The notes under the pieces: model-generated
Database searches by the model: none
Seen by the model: the letters and a program-made list of their open reading frames with translations, nothing else
Told to the model about the DNA's origin: nothing
Assembly (NCBI GenBank): GCA_029262315.1
Contig: JAJCZP010000071.1
Coordinates: forward strand, 32,169-96,168
DNA length: 64,000 nucleotides
DNA from: Deltaproteobacteria bacterium
GTDB lineage: Bacteria; Desulfobacterota; Binatia; UTPRO1
Direction: 5' to 3'
Position numbers and translations under genes: made by a program
In this document: positions 1 through 7,973 of the stretch, in pieces
Position numbering within the stretch: position 1 is the first letter of the stretch
How the letters are laid out: each line of letters starts with the position of its first letter

Positions 1-282
1 ACTGTTGACGCGCGACCAGAGAGGCGTGTCGCCGATATCGACTTCGCGTCCGATCTTGATCAGGCCTTCGCGCGACGCGATCTTCTTGTCGACCGGCACC
101 GCGTCTTCCAGATTTCCGAGAAGGATGTCGACCTTCGTTGCGATGTCGGGCAGCTTCGCGATCATCTTGGGATTGCTGGCGTCGAAGAAGTGCACCATGC
201 GCGACGGCTTGACGGGAATCTCCGGCAGGGGATCGGGCGCGCCAATGGCGAGCGGCTTGAAGAAATCTCGTGGGTTACGCAT
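1..282 (-). CDS. HpcH/HpaI aldolase family, malyl-CoA lyase-like (partial)
   Basis: This is the first 94 residues of a gene that runs off the left edge. The reading begins MRNPRDFFKPLAIG and includes the segments SRMVHFFDASNPKM and LLGNLEDAVP, typical of the N-terminal part of L-malyl-CoA/beta-methylmalyl-CoA lyases of the CitE/HpcH TIM-barrel family. The LEDAVP stretch follows the first barrel strands. Such enzymes cleave malyl-CoA or beta-methylmalyl-CoA to acetyl- or propionyl-CoA plus glyoxylate. The metal-binding residues lie outside the window, so citrate lyase beta-like alternatives cannot be excluded. The ATG has only a weak ribosome site (AGGG close to it). Confidence 0.72.
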   Translation of the reverse strand, partial: MRNPRDFFKPLAIGAPDPLPEIPVKPSRMVHFFDASNPKMIAKLPDIATKVDILLGNLEDAVPVDKKIASREGLIKIGREVDIGDTPLWSRVNS

Positions 283-354
283 GGGCCCTGTATCTAGCGG
301 GTTATGGCGCGACGTGCCAGGCGGGGATTCGAGGCCTAGAAGCCAGGGGGCCGA

Positions 355-795
355 TCAGTCGGTCGTGGTCGCGAGCCCCGGCGCCACGCTGCCCATGCCC
401 GCGGCCTCCGCCAGAGTCATCGTTGGCGACAATCGCGCCAGGAGCGGGACCCGATCGCCGTAGGCACGGCCCGCAAGGACACGATCTCCGCGAAGCACGA
501 TACGGTAAATCGTCCCCCACTCGAGCCGCTCGCCCCCGATCACGCCGCGATTCGCCGCCTCGACGAACACCGCCTCGCCGTCCGTTGCCCACCGCACAAT
601 GTCGAAGTGAAACTCCTGAATCGTCGCCAAGAAGAGCGTCATGTAGTCGCGCACCTTGTCGCGATGGAGCGGCGCCTCCATGCCGGGATGCAGCACGGTG
701 CCGTCCGCCGGGTCGAAGAGACCTTCGTAGAGCGCAGGGTCGGGAGTGGCGCCAAAGGCAGCGAAGCGTTCGAGAAATCGTTCGACGTCGGTCAT
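355..795 (-). CDS. SnoaL/NTF2-like protein
   Basis: A 146-residue soluble protein with the small alpha+beta cone architecture of nuclear-transport-factor-2-like proteins: an N-terminal helix (DVERFLERFAAFG), a tryptophan- and histidine-containing middle, and late beta strands (WGTIYRIVLRGDRV). Family members are ketosteroid isomerase-like enzymes or ligand-binding proteins, and no substrate can be deduced. The start chosen is the ATG preceded by GGAGG eight bases upstream; a longer reading exists but lacks a ribosome site. It lies just upstream of the malyl-CoA lyase-like gene on the same strand, 72 bases away, so the two may be co-transcribed. Confidence 0.7.
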   Translation of the reverse strand: MTDVERFLERFAAFGATPDPALYEGLFDPADGTVLHPGMEAPLHRDKVRDYMTLFLATIQEFHFDIVRWATDGEAVFVEAANRGVIGGERLEWGTIYRIVLRGDRVLAGRAYGDRVPLLARLSPTMTLAEAAGMGSVAPGLATTTD

Positions 796-943
796 GCGAA
801 CCTCCAGCCCGCAGGCATGCCGCCCTGGGGCGCATTCGTTCACCGACGCTTACCGGGCGCCCCGTGCAGACGGAAGCCGTGTCCGATTCGGCGACGATCT
901 CCAGCCACGGGGCTAGATGCCGGCCGCCTTCGCGACGTCGAAC

Positions 944-2407
944 TCAGGGAAACGTGACGGTACGCTCGACGGTCTCGCCGGCGACGATCGTCACCTCGAG
1001 TGTCTCCTCCGGAGCGCCGTCCAGCTTCACGGCCGCAACCCGGACTGAGTAGGTACCGGGGATCAACTCGAATGCCTTCGGATTGGTCGTATCGGCGGTG
1101 TACGTCCGTCCACCGGCGATCTGCTTGCCGGTGTCTGGCTGCCGAATGGCGACGACCGCGTCGACGAGCGTGGCGCCCTGCACCGCGCCGACTTTCAGCG
1201 TCCCGCTCACATAGTCGTGCGTGAGATCGGTGCGCTGGCCGCCCGCGACGACCACACCTGAAAACTCCGCGATCGGCCCGCTCTTGATCTCGACCGAGCC
1301 GACCTGCACGTCGTAGCTGCCCGCCGTCAACTCGAGGACCCGAGGATTGCTCGTCGACGCGCGGTAGGTGCGCCCCCCGGCCACCCGCTCTTTGGTTCCA
1401 GCTCGATAGACGTTCACCGTCGCATCGGACAGCGCACCGTTGCGGGTGACACCCACCGCCAACATCCCCGCACTGAAGTCGGCCACCAACTCCGTGATCT
1501 TGCCGTCGCTCACCTCGACCGCGGCGAAACGCTGCTCGGCCTCGCCTTTCAGGCGTACGGCCTTGATCGAGACGTCGTACGTACCGACCGCGAGCGGAAA
1601 GATGCGCGGATTCGTCTCACTCGCGGTGTACGTGCGGCCGTGCGCGACGCGTTCGCTGGCGCCCGCCGGTGTCACGACGACCAGAGCATCGATCAGCGCT
1701 TCCGCCGCAGTGGCTCTGACCGACAGACGCGCCGGCGTCTCCTCGGCGGTCGGCGCCTCGATGGCGTCGTCGAGCGCACCCGCAAGCTCCTCGGCATTGC
1801 GGGCGTCGAAGTAGAGCCCGCCTGCCGCCTGAGCGGCGCATTCCAGCTGCGACACGTCGGCATCGCCCATATCGAAGCCAACGACGTGCATGACGAACTC
1901 GACCCCGGCCGTTTTGGCAGCTCGGACCGCCGCGCAGGGATCGCCGCCACAGGTTTCGATCCCGTCACTGACCAGGATGACCGTCGACACACGATCGCGC
2001 GTCTTCAACGCATCGATGGCCTGCTGCACGGCCTTCGTTGTCGGGGTCTTTCCTTTCGCGTTCAGGGTATCGATCTTGGTCCCGAGCGCGGACGCGTCGA
2101 GCGGCCCGATCGGGACGATACTCTCGATGTCGTCGCAGTCGCCCTCGCGGCGGTGTCCGTACGCGATCAGGCCGACCTCGGTGCCCGCGGGAATCTTCCC
2201 CGCCAGATCCTTCATGACCCGGCGCGCAATCACGATCTTGGCCTCGCCAGCCACCTGGCCCCACATCGAGCCCGACGCATCGAGCACGAGAATGAGGTCG
2301 GAGGTCGTATCTGCCGCCGACACGGACGCGACCCCCACCAACAACGCCGCCAGGAACCCCAGTCCGGCCCCTACCGGCTTCACTCTGCTCTGCATCGTCG
2401 TCCGCAT
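944..2407 (-). CDS. Secreted VWA-domain protein with three C-terminal repeats
   Basis: A 487-residue exported protein. Residues 1-31 form a signal peptide ending SVSA. The VWA domain follows directly with the MIDAS motif DASGS at residues 43-47, so metal-dependent ligand binding is expected. The domain contains a CGGDPC pair that could form a disulfide. The C-terminal half is three roughly 90-residue beta-rich repeats, each with a GRTYxAxxxNPR-like signature and then a GTYDV/GSYDV-like strand. The ATG has a strong GGAGGAGG ribosome site. It follows the cyclase gene by 104 bases on the same strand. Function is unknown; adhesion or extracellular scaffolding is a guess from the architecture. Confidence 0.85.
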   Translation of the reverse strand: MRTTMQSRVKPVGAGLGFLAALLVGVASVSAADTTSDLILVLDASGSMWGQVAGEAKIVIARRVMKDLAGKIPAGTEVGLIAYGHRREGDCDDIESIVPIGPLDASALGTKIDTLNAKGKTPTTKAVQQAIDALKTRDRVSTVILVSDGIETCGGDPCAAVRAAKTAGVEFVMHVVGFDMGDADVSQLECAAQAAGGLYFDARNAEELAGALDDAIEAPTAEETPARLSVRATAAEALIDALVVVTPAGASERVAHGRTYTASETNPRIFPLAVGTYDVSIKAVRLKGEAEQRFAAVEVSDGKITELVADFSAGMLAVGVTRNGALSDATVNVYRAGTKERVAGGRTYRASTSNPRVLELTAGSYDVQVGSVEIKSGPIAEFSGVVVAGGQRTDLTHDYVSGTLKVGAVQGATLVDAVVAIRQPDTGKQIAGGRTYTADTTNPKAFELIPGTYSVRVAAVKLDGAPEETLEVTIVAGETVERTVTFP

Positions 2408-2511
2408 CGGACCTCCTCCTCAATGGCGACGAGGCATCGCCTGGTGACGCCACCGATGTAAACGTGTCGCGGATCGGAGTCGAGCCGGGACCCGAGCCGG
2501 GACCCGAGCCG

Positions 2512-3834
2512 TCACGCCACCGCGAACAACCGCCACTCGCCAGGGATGCCCTTCAAAACGTGCGTGCCACGCTCTGCGAAGGTAAGGCCGGAGCCAGCAA
2601 CGAGATCTTTCACCGTGCTCGAGACCAGGACTTCGCTCGGCTCCGCCTGGGCCATGACCCTCGCACCGGTATGCACCGCGATGCCGGCGATCTTGTCCTC
2701 GACGCGCTCGCACTCGCCGGTGTGCACCCCAGCGCGAATCTCCAGCCCGAGATCCTGCACCGCATCGCGAACGCTGGCGGCACATTTGACCGCCCGAGCG
2801 GGCCCGTCGAACGTGGCAAGGAACCCATCACCAGCCGTGTCCTGCTTGATGCCACGATGACGCTGAATCTGCTCGCGCACGACCCCGTGATGCCGCCCGA
2901 GCAGATCGCTCCATGCGCGGTCGCCCAGGGAAACCGCGCGCTCCGTCGAACCCACGATGTCGGTGAACAGGACCGTTGCCAGCACGCGCTCGGTCTCGAC
3001 GACAGCGCGCGAGCCCGTGAGAAACTCCTGCACTTCGCCCACGAGACGCTCGACATCCCCCTGCCACGGCAGGTGCTCGTTGCCGGGCAATTCGACGTAC
3101 CGAGCATCCGGTACGTGCGTTCCGAGCCAGCGACCGCCCACGATCGACACCAACGCGTCGTCTGTCCTGTGCATGATCAGGGTCGGCACGTGCAGGGCGC
3201 TCGCGACCGCCCGCACGTCGATATCGTATATCCAACTCAACTGCCGCTGTGCGGCACGAGGACTCAACGCGGCACGCTCGAAGCGACCCGTGAACTCGGC
3301 CGCTGCCGGAACATCGGCGAGGGACGGTGAGATGTACCGAACCGTCGTGCCATCGCCCCACGCCTCCTCCGCGGCGTAGCGCATGTGGTCGAGCCCGGGC
3401 GTCATCTTGGCATCGGCGGGATAGGCATCGTCGTTGGCCGTCGCGAACGTCGAGCACAAGACGAGAGCCTGCACGCGCTCGGGATAGGTCGCGGCACACA
3501 GCACGGACAGTGGCCCACCTTCCGACACCCCGAATATCACGGGGCGGGCGGAGCCAACGGCATCCATCACGGCTCTGAGGTCATCCATGCGCTCTTCGAG
3601 CGTGGAGTCGCCGACGTCGCGATCGGAGAGGCCACCTCCTCGTTTGTCGAAGAGGATGACCCGGCCGAACGACGCCAGGCGCCGGACCCAATCCTCGAAG
3701 CCCAACATCTCCCACTGAAGGTCGAGATGCGAGATGAATCCCGGCACGACCAGGATGTCGAGGGGACCGTCGCCCACGACCTGATAGGCGATGTCGATGT
3801 CGCCACTCTTGGCGTAGTTCGTCTTCGGACGCAC
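2512..3834 (-). CDS. Alpha/beta hydrolase-adenylate cyclase fusion
   Basis: A 440-residue two-domain protein. Residues 1-275 are an alpha/beta hydrolase with nucleophile elbow GVSEGG (Ser104), a likely Asp at DD225-226 and His254. Residues about 284-435 are a class III nucleotide cyclase domain: LFTDIVGS carries metal-binding Asp292, and KQDTAGDGF carries the second metal Asp336 and a candidate purine-selecting Lys330. The sequence therefore supports cAMP (or cGMP) synthesis controlled by a hydrolase-like sensor that may bind or cleave a small ester. There is no membrane segment. The start is a GTG. Upstream, 31 bases away, is the PPOX-family gene, suggesting one transcript. Confidence 0.88.
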   Translation of the reverse strand: MRPKTNYAKSGDIDIAYQVVGDGPLDILVVPGFISHLDLQWEMLGFEDWVRRLASFGRVILFDKRGGGLSDRDVGDSTLEERMDDLRAVMDAVGSARPVIFGVSEGGPLSVLCAATYPERVQALVLCSTFATANDDAYPADAKMTPGLDHMRYAAEEAWGDGTTVRYISPSLADVPAAAEFTGRFERAALSPRAAQRQLSWIYDIDVRAVASALHVPTLIMHRTDDALVSIVGGRWLGTHVPDARYVELPGNEHLPWQGDVERLVGEVQEFLTGSRAVVETERVLATVLFTDIVGSTERAVSLGDRAWSDLLGRHHGVVREQIQRHRGIKQDTAGDGFLATFDGPARAVKCAASVRDAVQDLGLEIRAGVHTGECERVEDKIAGIAVHTGARVMAQAEPSEVLVSSTVKDLVAGSGLTFAERGTHVLKGIPGEWRLFAVA

Positions 3835-3865
3835 GGGCTGGCTCTAACGCAACACACACGCGCAA

Positions 3866-4486
3866 TCAAAGATTGTCGCGGTAGTCCTCCTCGAGCATGT
3901 CGTCGATCGTCTTCTCGAGATCCGCCCCGCCGCCGAGCTTCGGTGCCATCAACTTGCCAAACGATACCTTGATCCGCTCCGACCACGTGTCGGGCTGCCA
4001 GAGCTTGGAGCGCTTGAAGGCTTTGGCGCAATGGAAGAAGCACGTCTCGACGCGCACCCGGATGGCGAGCAGTGCCGGCTTACCACGCGCCGCCAACCGA
4101 TCGAGCACAGCAGGATCGCGGGTCAGCTCCGCCGAGCCCTGCACCCGGAACGTTTCTTCGGTCCCGGGCACGACGAAAATCATCGCGACCCGCGGATTCG
4201 CCAGCAGATTCTTGAGACTCATGATCAGCTTGTTCCCGGGACGCTCGGGGATGAGAAGTGTGCCGTCAGGCTCGACAGCAACGAAACCCGGACCGTCGCC
4301 CTTTGGCGAGACGTCGGGCATGCCGTCAGCACTCGTCGTCGCCAGCAGCAACATCGGCGAGCGCGCGATGAAGGCACGCGCCGTATCGTCGAGCTCCTGA
4401 AACAGCTTCGCCCGGACGACCGGTAACTCCTCGCCGATGATCGCGCGGACGTCAGCTTCGGTCGAGAGCGTGTGTGGATCGGGCAT
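3866..4486 (-). CDS. Pyridoxamine 5'-phosphate oxidase-family FMN-binding protein
   Basis: A 206-residue protein of the split-barrel flavin-binding fold. Characteristic segments are LLLATTSADGMPDVSPKGD, the barrel strand LLIPERPGNK, and NLLANPRVAMIF, matching the MSMEG_1061-like branch of PPOX-family proteins. Members reduce or oxidise small substrates with FMN or F420; the actual substrate is unknown. The start is fixed by AAGGAGG five bases before an ATG, which rejects an in-frame ATG 33 bases upstream. It is the first gene of a likely transcript with the esterase-cyclase fusion. Confidence 0.82.
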   Translation of the reverse strand: MPDPHTLSTEADVRAIIGEELPVVRAKLFQELDDTARAFIARSPMLLLATTSADGMPDVSPKGDGPGFVAVEPDGTLLIPERPGNKLIMSLKNLLANPRVAMIFVVPGTEETFRVQGSAELTRDPAVLDRLAARGKPALLAIRVRVETCFFHCAKAFKRSKLWQPDTWSERIKVSFGKLMAPKLGGGADLEKTIDDMLEEDYRDNL

Positions 4487-4603
4487 CGGAACCTCCTTGA
4501 TGAACATGCGGCCACGCATCCGGTGAAGAATCGAGCGACCAGGTCAGACCGTACCACAACACGCTCACGCATTCCTCACGCGTGCGTGGCGCGCGGCCAC
4601 GTA

Positions 4604-5077
4604 TCACGTCCACACCCTCTGCTCGCGCTCGTGGCGCGCCACGATAACCTCCAGCAGCTCTTCGTCGGTAGGCTGCCCCTCGAAACAGCGAACGTCCGGC
4701 GGAATCGACACCCACGCGAGTTTGCTGCGCGTCCAGATGTGCGCGTCCGGCACCAGATCCGCATGATCGTCGAGTGCGCCGGGACGGAGCACCCGGAACT
4801 GCGGCACACGCACCGGCTCGCCCCAAAGGCGGGTCACGCACCCCGCGCAGAAGCGCCCGCGCCATTGCCGCCCGTCCGGCCAATCGCGCGCGAACAGCTT
4901 CGGATCACCCTGCAGGATCTCGAGCCCCTCAGCCTCGACGATCATCGACATCCCGAACGCGGTCCCCAGGTGTCGCTGACAATCCGTGCAATGGCAGACG
5001 TAGAGAGCCAGTGGACGCCGCGTCAACCGGTAGCGAACCGCGCCACAGATACATCCGCCCTCGGCTGGCACCTGCAT
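4604..5077 (-). CDS. GFA/CENP-V family zinc protein
   Basis: A 157-residue protein with the full cysteine pattern of the glutathione-dependent formaldehyde-activating family: GGCICGAV (Cys9, Cys11), CHCTDC (Cys28, Cys30, Cys33) and FCAGC (Cys77, Cys80). These bind structural and catalytic zinc. The family includes S-hydroxymethylglutathione synthases but most members lack a proven reaction, so formaldehyde detoxification is only possible. The ATG at the conserved MQVPAEGGC start is preferred over a much longer upstream reading that has no domain content. Confidence 0.8.
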   Translation of the reverse strand: MQVPAEGGCICGAVRYRLTRRPLALYVCHCTDCQRHLGTAFGMSMIVEAEGLEILQGDPKLFARDWPDGRQWRGRFCAGCVTRLWGEPVRVPQFRVLRPGALDDHADLVPDAHIWTRSKLAWVSIPPDVRCFEGQPTDEELLEVIVARHEREQRVWT

Positions 5078-5293
5078 GGCAGGACCGTACCGCCGGCCTC
5101 CTGCGCTGTCGACCACACCCTCGTCCCAACGCGAACCGCCGATCCACCCCAACCTGAGGGCGAAGGAACTGGGAGTCGCGGCCCGCGCCACGATTGACGA
5201 GCGGCGCGTCGGACACGTACAGGAACCGCGTGCAGAGCGCAGAGACTCTGGGACACCAGGAGACGCAGTTAGTGAACTCGGCAGGAGCGGCTG

Positions 5294-5818
5294 ATGGATC
5301 TTGAGGGACTCGGGAACCTCGGGGATTTCATCCGTGGGATCGCGGTTGTCGTCACCCTCGTCTACCTCGCAGCGCAGATCCGCCAGAATACCCGCCAGGT
5401 ACAACAGAGCGTCGAGCTGGCGCGCGCGCAGGCGATCAAAGGCGCCTACTCCATCGAAGCGACGCTGCTCACGATCGCGTCGGATGCCGAGGTCGCGCGG
5501 ATCTTCCGCTCAGGCCTCGCCGACTACCGGAGCGTATCCGGCGATGAGCGTCTTCGGTTCACAATGCTCATGGCGTCCCTGACGGCGGGAATATCGAGCA
5601 ACGTGGTCGAGCAGATGGCCCTCGGCATCTACAAGGACCCGAGGATCAGCGACCAGGTCGTCACGCTGAGCAAATTCCTCGGCCTTCCCGGAGGGTGCGA
5701 ATGGTGGAAGCGCAACGGGGCTGAGCATTCGCCGGTGTTTCAGGAAATCATCAACAGAGAAATCATCGACAAACTCCCGAGCCCAGAGATCGCCACACAC
5801 GACGGGAGGACGCAATGA
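5294..5818 (+). CDS. Membrane-anchored protein of unknown function
   Basis: A 174-residue protein with one N-terminal transmembrane segment (residues about 12-28, IRGIAVVVTLVYLAAQI) followed by the QIRQNTRQVQ motif and a helical soluble domain. Many environmental bacteria carry this unnamed family, which begins with an 'I-G-V-x-V-x-L-x-Y-L-A-x-Q-I-R-x-N-T' type helix. AGGAG lies seven bases before the ATG. The stop overlaps the start of the next gene as ATGA, and that neighbour encodes the same N-terminal module, so the pair is a tandem duplication. Confidence 0.65.
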   Translation: MDLEGLGNLGDFIRGIAVVVTLVYLAAQIRQNTRQVQQSVELARAQAIKGAYSIEATLLTIASDAEVARIFRSGLADYRSVSGDERLRFTMLMASLTAGISSNVVEQMALGIYKDPRISDQVVTLSKFLGLPGGCEWWKRNGAEHSPVFQEIINREIIDKLPSPEIATHDGRTQ

Positions 5819-6036
5819 ACTGGGAAGCCGTTGGCGCGATCGCGGAGCTGTTGGGAGGCATCGGCGTCATCGTATCGCTGTTCTATCTGGCGATGCAGAT
5901 TCAGCAGAACACGCGCTCCGTGCGCGCGGCGAGCTACCAATCCGTGACAAGCAGCCTGTCGCAGCTGTCGGGGTCCATCGGGCGGAACGCCGAGGCGTCG
6001 ACACCTCTCGATCCCGAGCAGAACCTTCCGAGGTAG
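5815..6036 (+). CDS. Short paralogue of the preceding membrane protein
   Basis: A 73-residue product that repeats the N-terminus of its upstream neighbour: membrane helix (GGIGVIVSLFYLAMQI) and QNTRSVRAASYQ, then ends after about 45 residues of soluble sequence. It lacks the roughly 100-residue helical domain. It overlaps the upstream stop by four bases and has GGGAGG ahead of its ATG, so it should be translated. It is probably a truncated copy, retained or decaying. The nitronate monooxygenase gene starts only nine bases later. Confidence 0.55.
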   Translation: MNWEAVGAIAELLGGIGVIVSLFYLAMQIQQNTRSVRAASYQSVTSSLSQLSGSIGRNAEASTPLDPEQNLPR

Positions 6037-6045
6037 GTACTGCCC

Positions 6046-6990
6046 ATGATTGAGACGAAGCTCACGGCATTGCTCGGCGTTGGCGGCCCGATCCAGCTCG
6101 CCGGCATGCCGGGCGTAGGCACGCCCGCGCTCGTCGCCGCGGTCGCGGCGGCGGGGGGCATTGGGATGATTCCCGCACCCATGCTGCCAGCCGACGCATT
6201 GGCGGGGGTACTCGACGATGTCGCGACGCGCACGACGGGCGTGTTCGGCGTGAACTTCCTGATGCCGTTCCTGGATCGCACATGCGTCGAGGTCGCAGCC
6301 CGGAAAGCACGGCTGGTAGAGTTCTTCTACGATGACCCGGATCCGGAGCTCGTGCGGCTCGTGCATTCGCACGACGCTCTCGTGAGCTGGCAGGTCGGCT
6401 CGCGTGGCGAGGCGATCGCCGCTGAGCGCGCGGGCTGCGACGTCATCGTCGCGCAGGGCACCGAGGCCGGCGGACACGTCCGCGGACAAACAGGCCTCGC
6501 GCCGCTGCTGGCGGAAGTACGGGGCGCGGTCGGCGTCCCGGTGATCGCGGCGGGTGGGATTGCCACCGCGCGCGATGTCGCTGCCGTGCTGACAAACGGC
6601 GCTGCGGGCGCGCGCATCGGGACGCGTTTCGTCGCTTCGGCCGAGTCCGGGGCACACCCCGCGTGGGTGCAAGCGCTGCTCGCCGCATCCGCCGCTGACA
6701 CCTGCCTCACGGAAACGTTCTCGTCGATGTGGCCGAACGCGCCCCACCGCGTCCTGCGCTCGGCTGTCACCGCCGCGAATGCCGCGTCGGAGAACGTCGT
6801 CGGGGAGATGCAACTCGGAGGGCAGGCCGTCCCTGTGGAGCGCTTCTCCGCGATCTGCCCGAGCGGGAGCACCACGGGCCGAATCGAGGCGATGGCACTC
6901 TACGCCGGCACATCCGTAGCCAACGTGGATCGGGTACAGCCAGCGGCGGAGATAGTCGCCGAACTGGTATCGGGTACCGCATACCCTTGA
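6046..6990 (+). CDS. Nitronate monooxygenase (2-nitropropane dioxygenase family)
   Basis: A 314-residue FMN-dependent TIM-barrel enzyme. It has the opening strand PIQLAGMPGVGTPALVAAV, the catalytic histidine in QGTEAGGH (His144), and the phosphate-binding loop VIAAGGIATARD followed by NGAAGARIGTRF. The family oxidises alkyl nitronates to carbonyl compounds and nitrite, protecting against nitro toxins; related proteins are enoyl reductases (FabK), but the AGGH motif fits the monooxygenases. It is downstream of the duplicated membrane proteins on the same strand. Confidence 0.85.
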   Translation: MIETKLTALLGVGGPIQLAGMPGVGTPALVAAVAAAGGIGMIPAPMLPADALAGVLDDVATRTTGVFGVNFLMPFLDRTCVEVAARKARLVEFFYDDPDPELVRLVHSHDALVSWQVGSRGEAIAAERAGCDVIVAQGTEAGGHVRGQTGLAPLLAEVRGAVGVPVIAAGGIATARDVAAVLTNGAAGARIGTRFVASAESGAHPAWVQALLAASAADTCLTETFSSMWPNAPHRVLRSAVTAANAASENVVGEMQLGGQAVPVERFSAICPSGSTTGRIEAMALYAGTSVANVDRVQPAAEIVAELVSGTAYP

Positions 6991-6997
6991 CCCGGGA

Positions 6998-7447
6998 ATG
7001 GACTCCGAGGAGACGATGCTGAGAGCAACGGTGCAGCAAGAGGTAGAAGCGCTCCACACCTTCTTCGTGGGATGGTTCTCCGGTGCGCTGCCGGAGAGCC
7101 AGTTCGAGTCAGGATTTCTCAGCCGCTTCGATCCGGGCTTCCTCTTGATTCCGCCGGCGGGCACGCTGCTCACCCTCGACGAGCTCGCTTCCGGCGTGCG
7201 TCGGGCGCATGCCACCACCCCCGAGTTCCGGACCGCGATCCGGAACGTCACGGTACGGCGAATGCTGGATGGACATACCCTCGCCACCTATGAAGAGTGG
7301 CAACGGAATGCCTTGGCCTCCAAGCCACCGGAGAACGCGCGCCTCGCCACGGTGCTGTTCGAGAATACCGAGCCGCTGCGGTGGCTTCATATCCACGAAA
7401 CCTGGATGCCGGCATCGGTCGCCGCGAAAGGACCCTACGATTTCTAG
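6998..7447 (+). CDS. NTF2-like/DUF4440-type small protein
   Basis: A 149-residue protein with an N-terminal helix containing HTFFVGWFSG, then alternating strands such as RTAIRNVTVRR and TLATYEEWQRN, and a late LRWLHIHETW strand. This resembles calcium/calmodulin-kinase-association or DUF4440 NTF2-like proteins. No catalytic residue can be assigned. A second in-frame ATG lies six codons downstream and may be the true start. It sits seven bases after the nitronate monooxygenase, so they probably share a transcript. Confidence 0.6.
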   Translation: MDSEETMLRATVQQEVEALHTFFVGWFSGALPESQFESGFLSRFDPGFLLIPPAGTLLTLDELASGVRRAHATTPEFRTAIRNVTVRRMLDGHTLATYEEWQRNALASKPPENARLATVLFENTEPLRWLHIHETWMPASVAAKGPYDF

Positions 7448-7489
7448 CGACCTTCTTTGGAAACGACTGCGACTCTCAAGGAGAAACCG

Positions 7490-7885
7490 TTGAACAAGCT
7501 CGGACCTCTGATGATCGCCACGGGTATCGGCCACGCACTGGTTGGCATCGTCGTGTTCAACGACGCGTTCATGGCGATCTTCCGGGAGGGATTCATCAAT
7601 ACCGTCCAGCCTCCCGGCTACGATGGGCCCCCGGCTTTCGACAGAATCGCGGTCTTCTGGTTTCTGTTCCTCAGTCCCGTTCTTTCCATGCTCGGTCAGA
7701 TCGTGAGCCGGGCGATCACCAGCGGCGCCGTGGATGTCCTGAGGGTTATCGGATGGAATCTCATCGTCATGGGGACGATCGGTGCGGTAGTATTCCCCAT
7801 CTCTGGCAATTGGATCTTGATCGCGCTCGGAGCCCTCACACTCGGCGCCGCGTCCCGCGTCGAAGCGCGCTCGCTACCAGCCTGA
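7490..7885 (+). CDS. Small integral membrane protein, DUF6463-like
   Basis: A 131-residue protein with about four hydrophobic helices: IATGIGHALVGIVVF, FWFLFLSPVLSMLGQIV, IGWNLIVMGTIGAVVFPI and WILIALGALTL. The N-terminal TGIGHALVG pattern resembles the DUF6463 family, whose role is unknown. The start is a TTG with AAGGAG six bases upstream; an earlier in-frame TTG at 7457 lacks a ribosome site. It closes the short run of genes that begins with the nitronate monooxygenase. Confidence 0.6.
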   Translation: MNKLGPLMIATGIGHALVGIVVFNDAFMAIFREGFINTVQPPGYDGPPAFDRIAVFWFLFLSPVLSMLGQIVSRAITSGAVDVLRVIGWNLIVMGTIGAVVFPISGNWILIALGALTLGAASRVEARSLPA

Positions 7886-7973
7886 CATACGCTGGTGCCA
7901 ATGCTGCAGGCCCGATATTGGGAGGGGCGACCGGCCGAGGTTCCAGGATGCGCACACGCACAAGCGACCCAAG

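Noticed and set aside
2464..3330. Plus-strand open frame antisense to the cyclase gene
   Set aside because: The sense frame encodes an intact hydrolase-cyclase; the antisense product has no recognisable motif.
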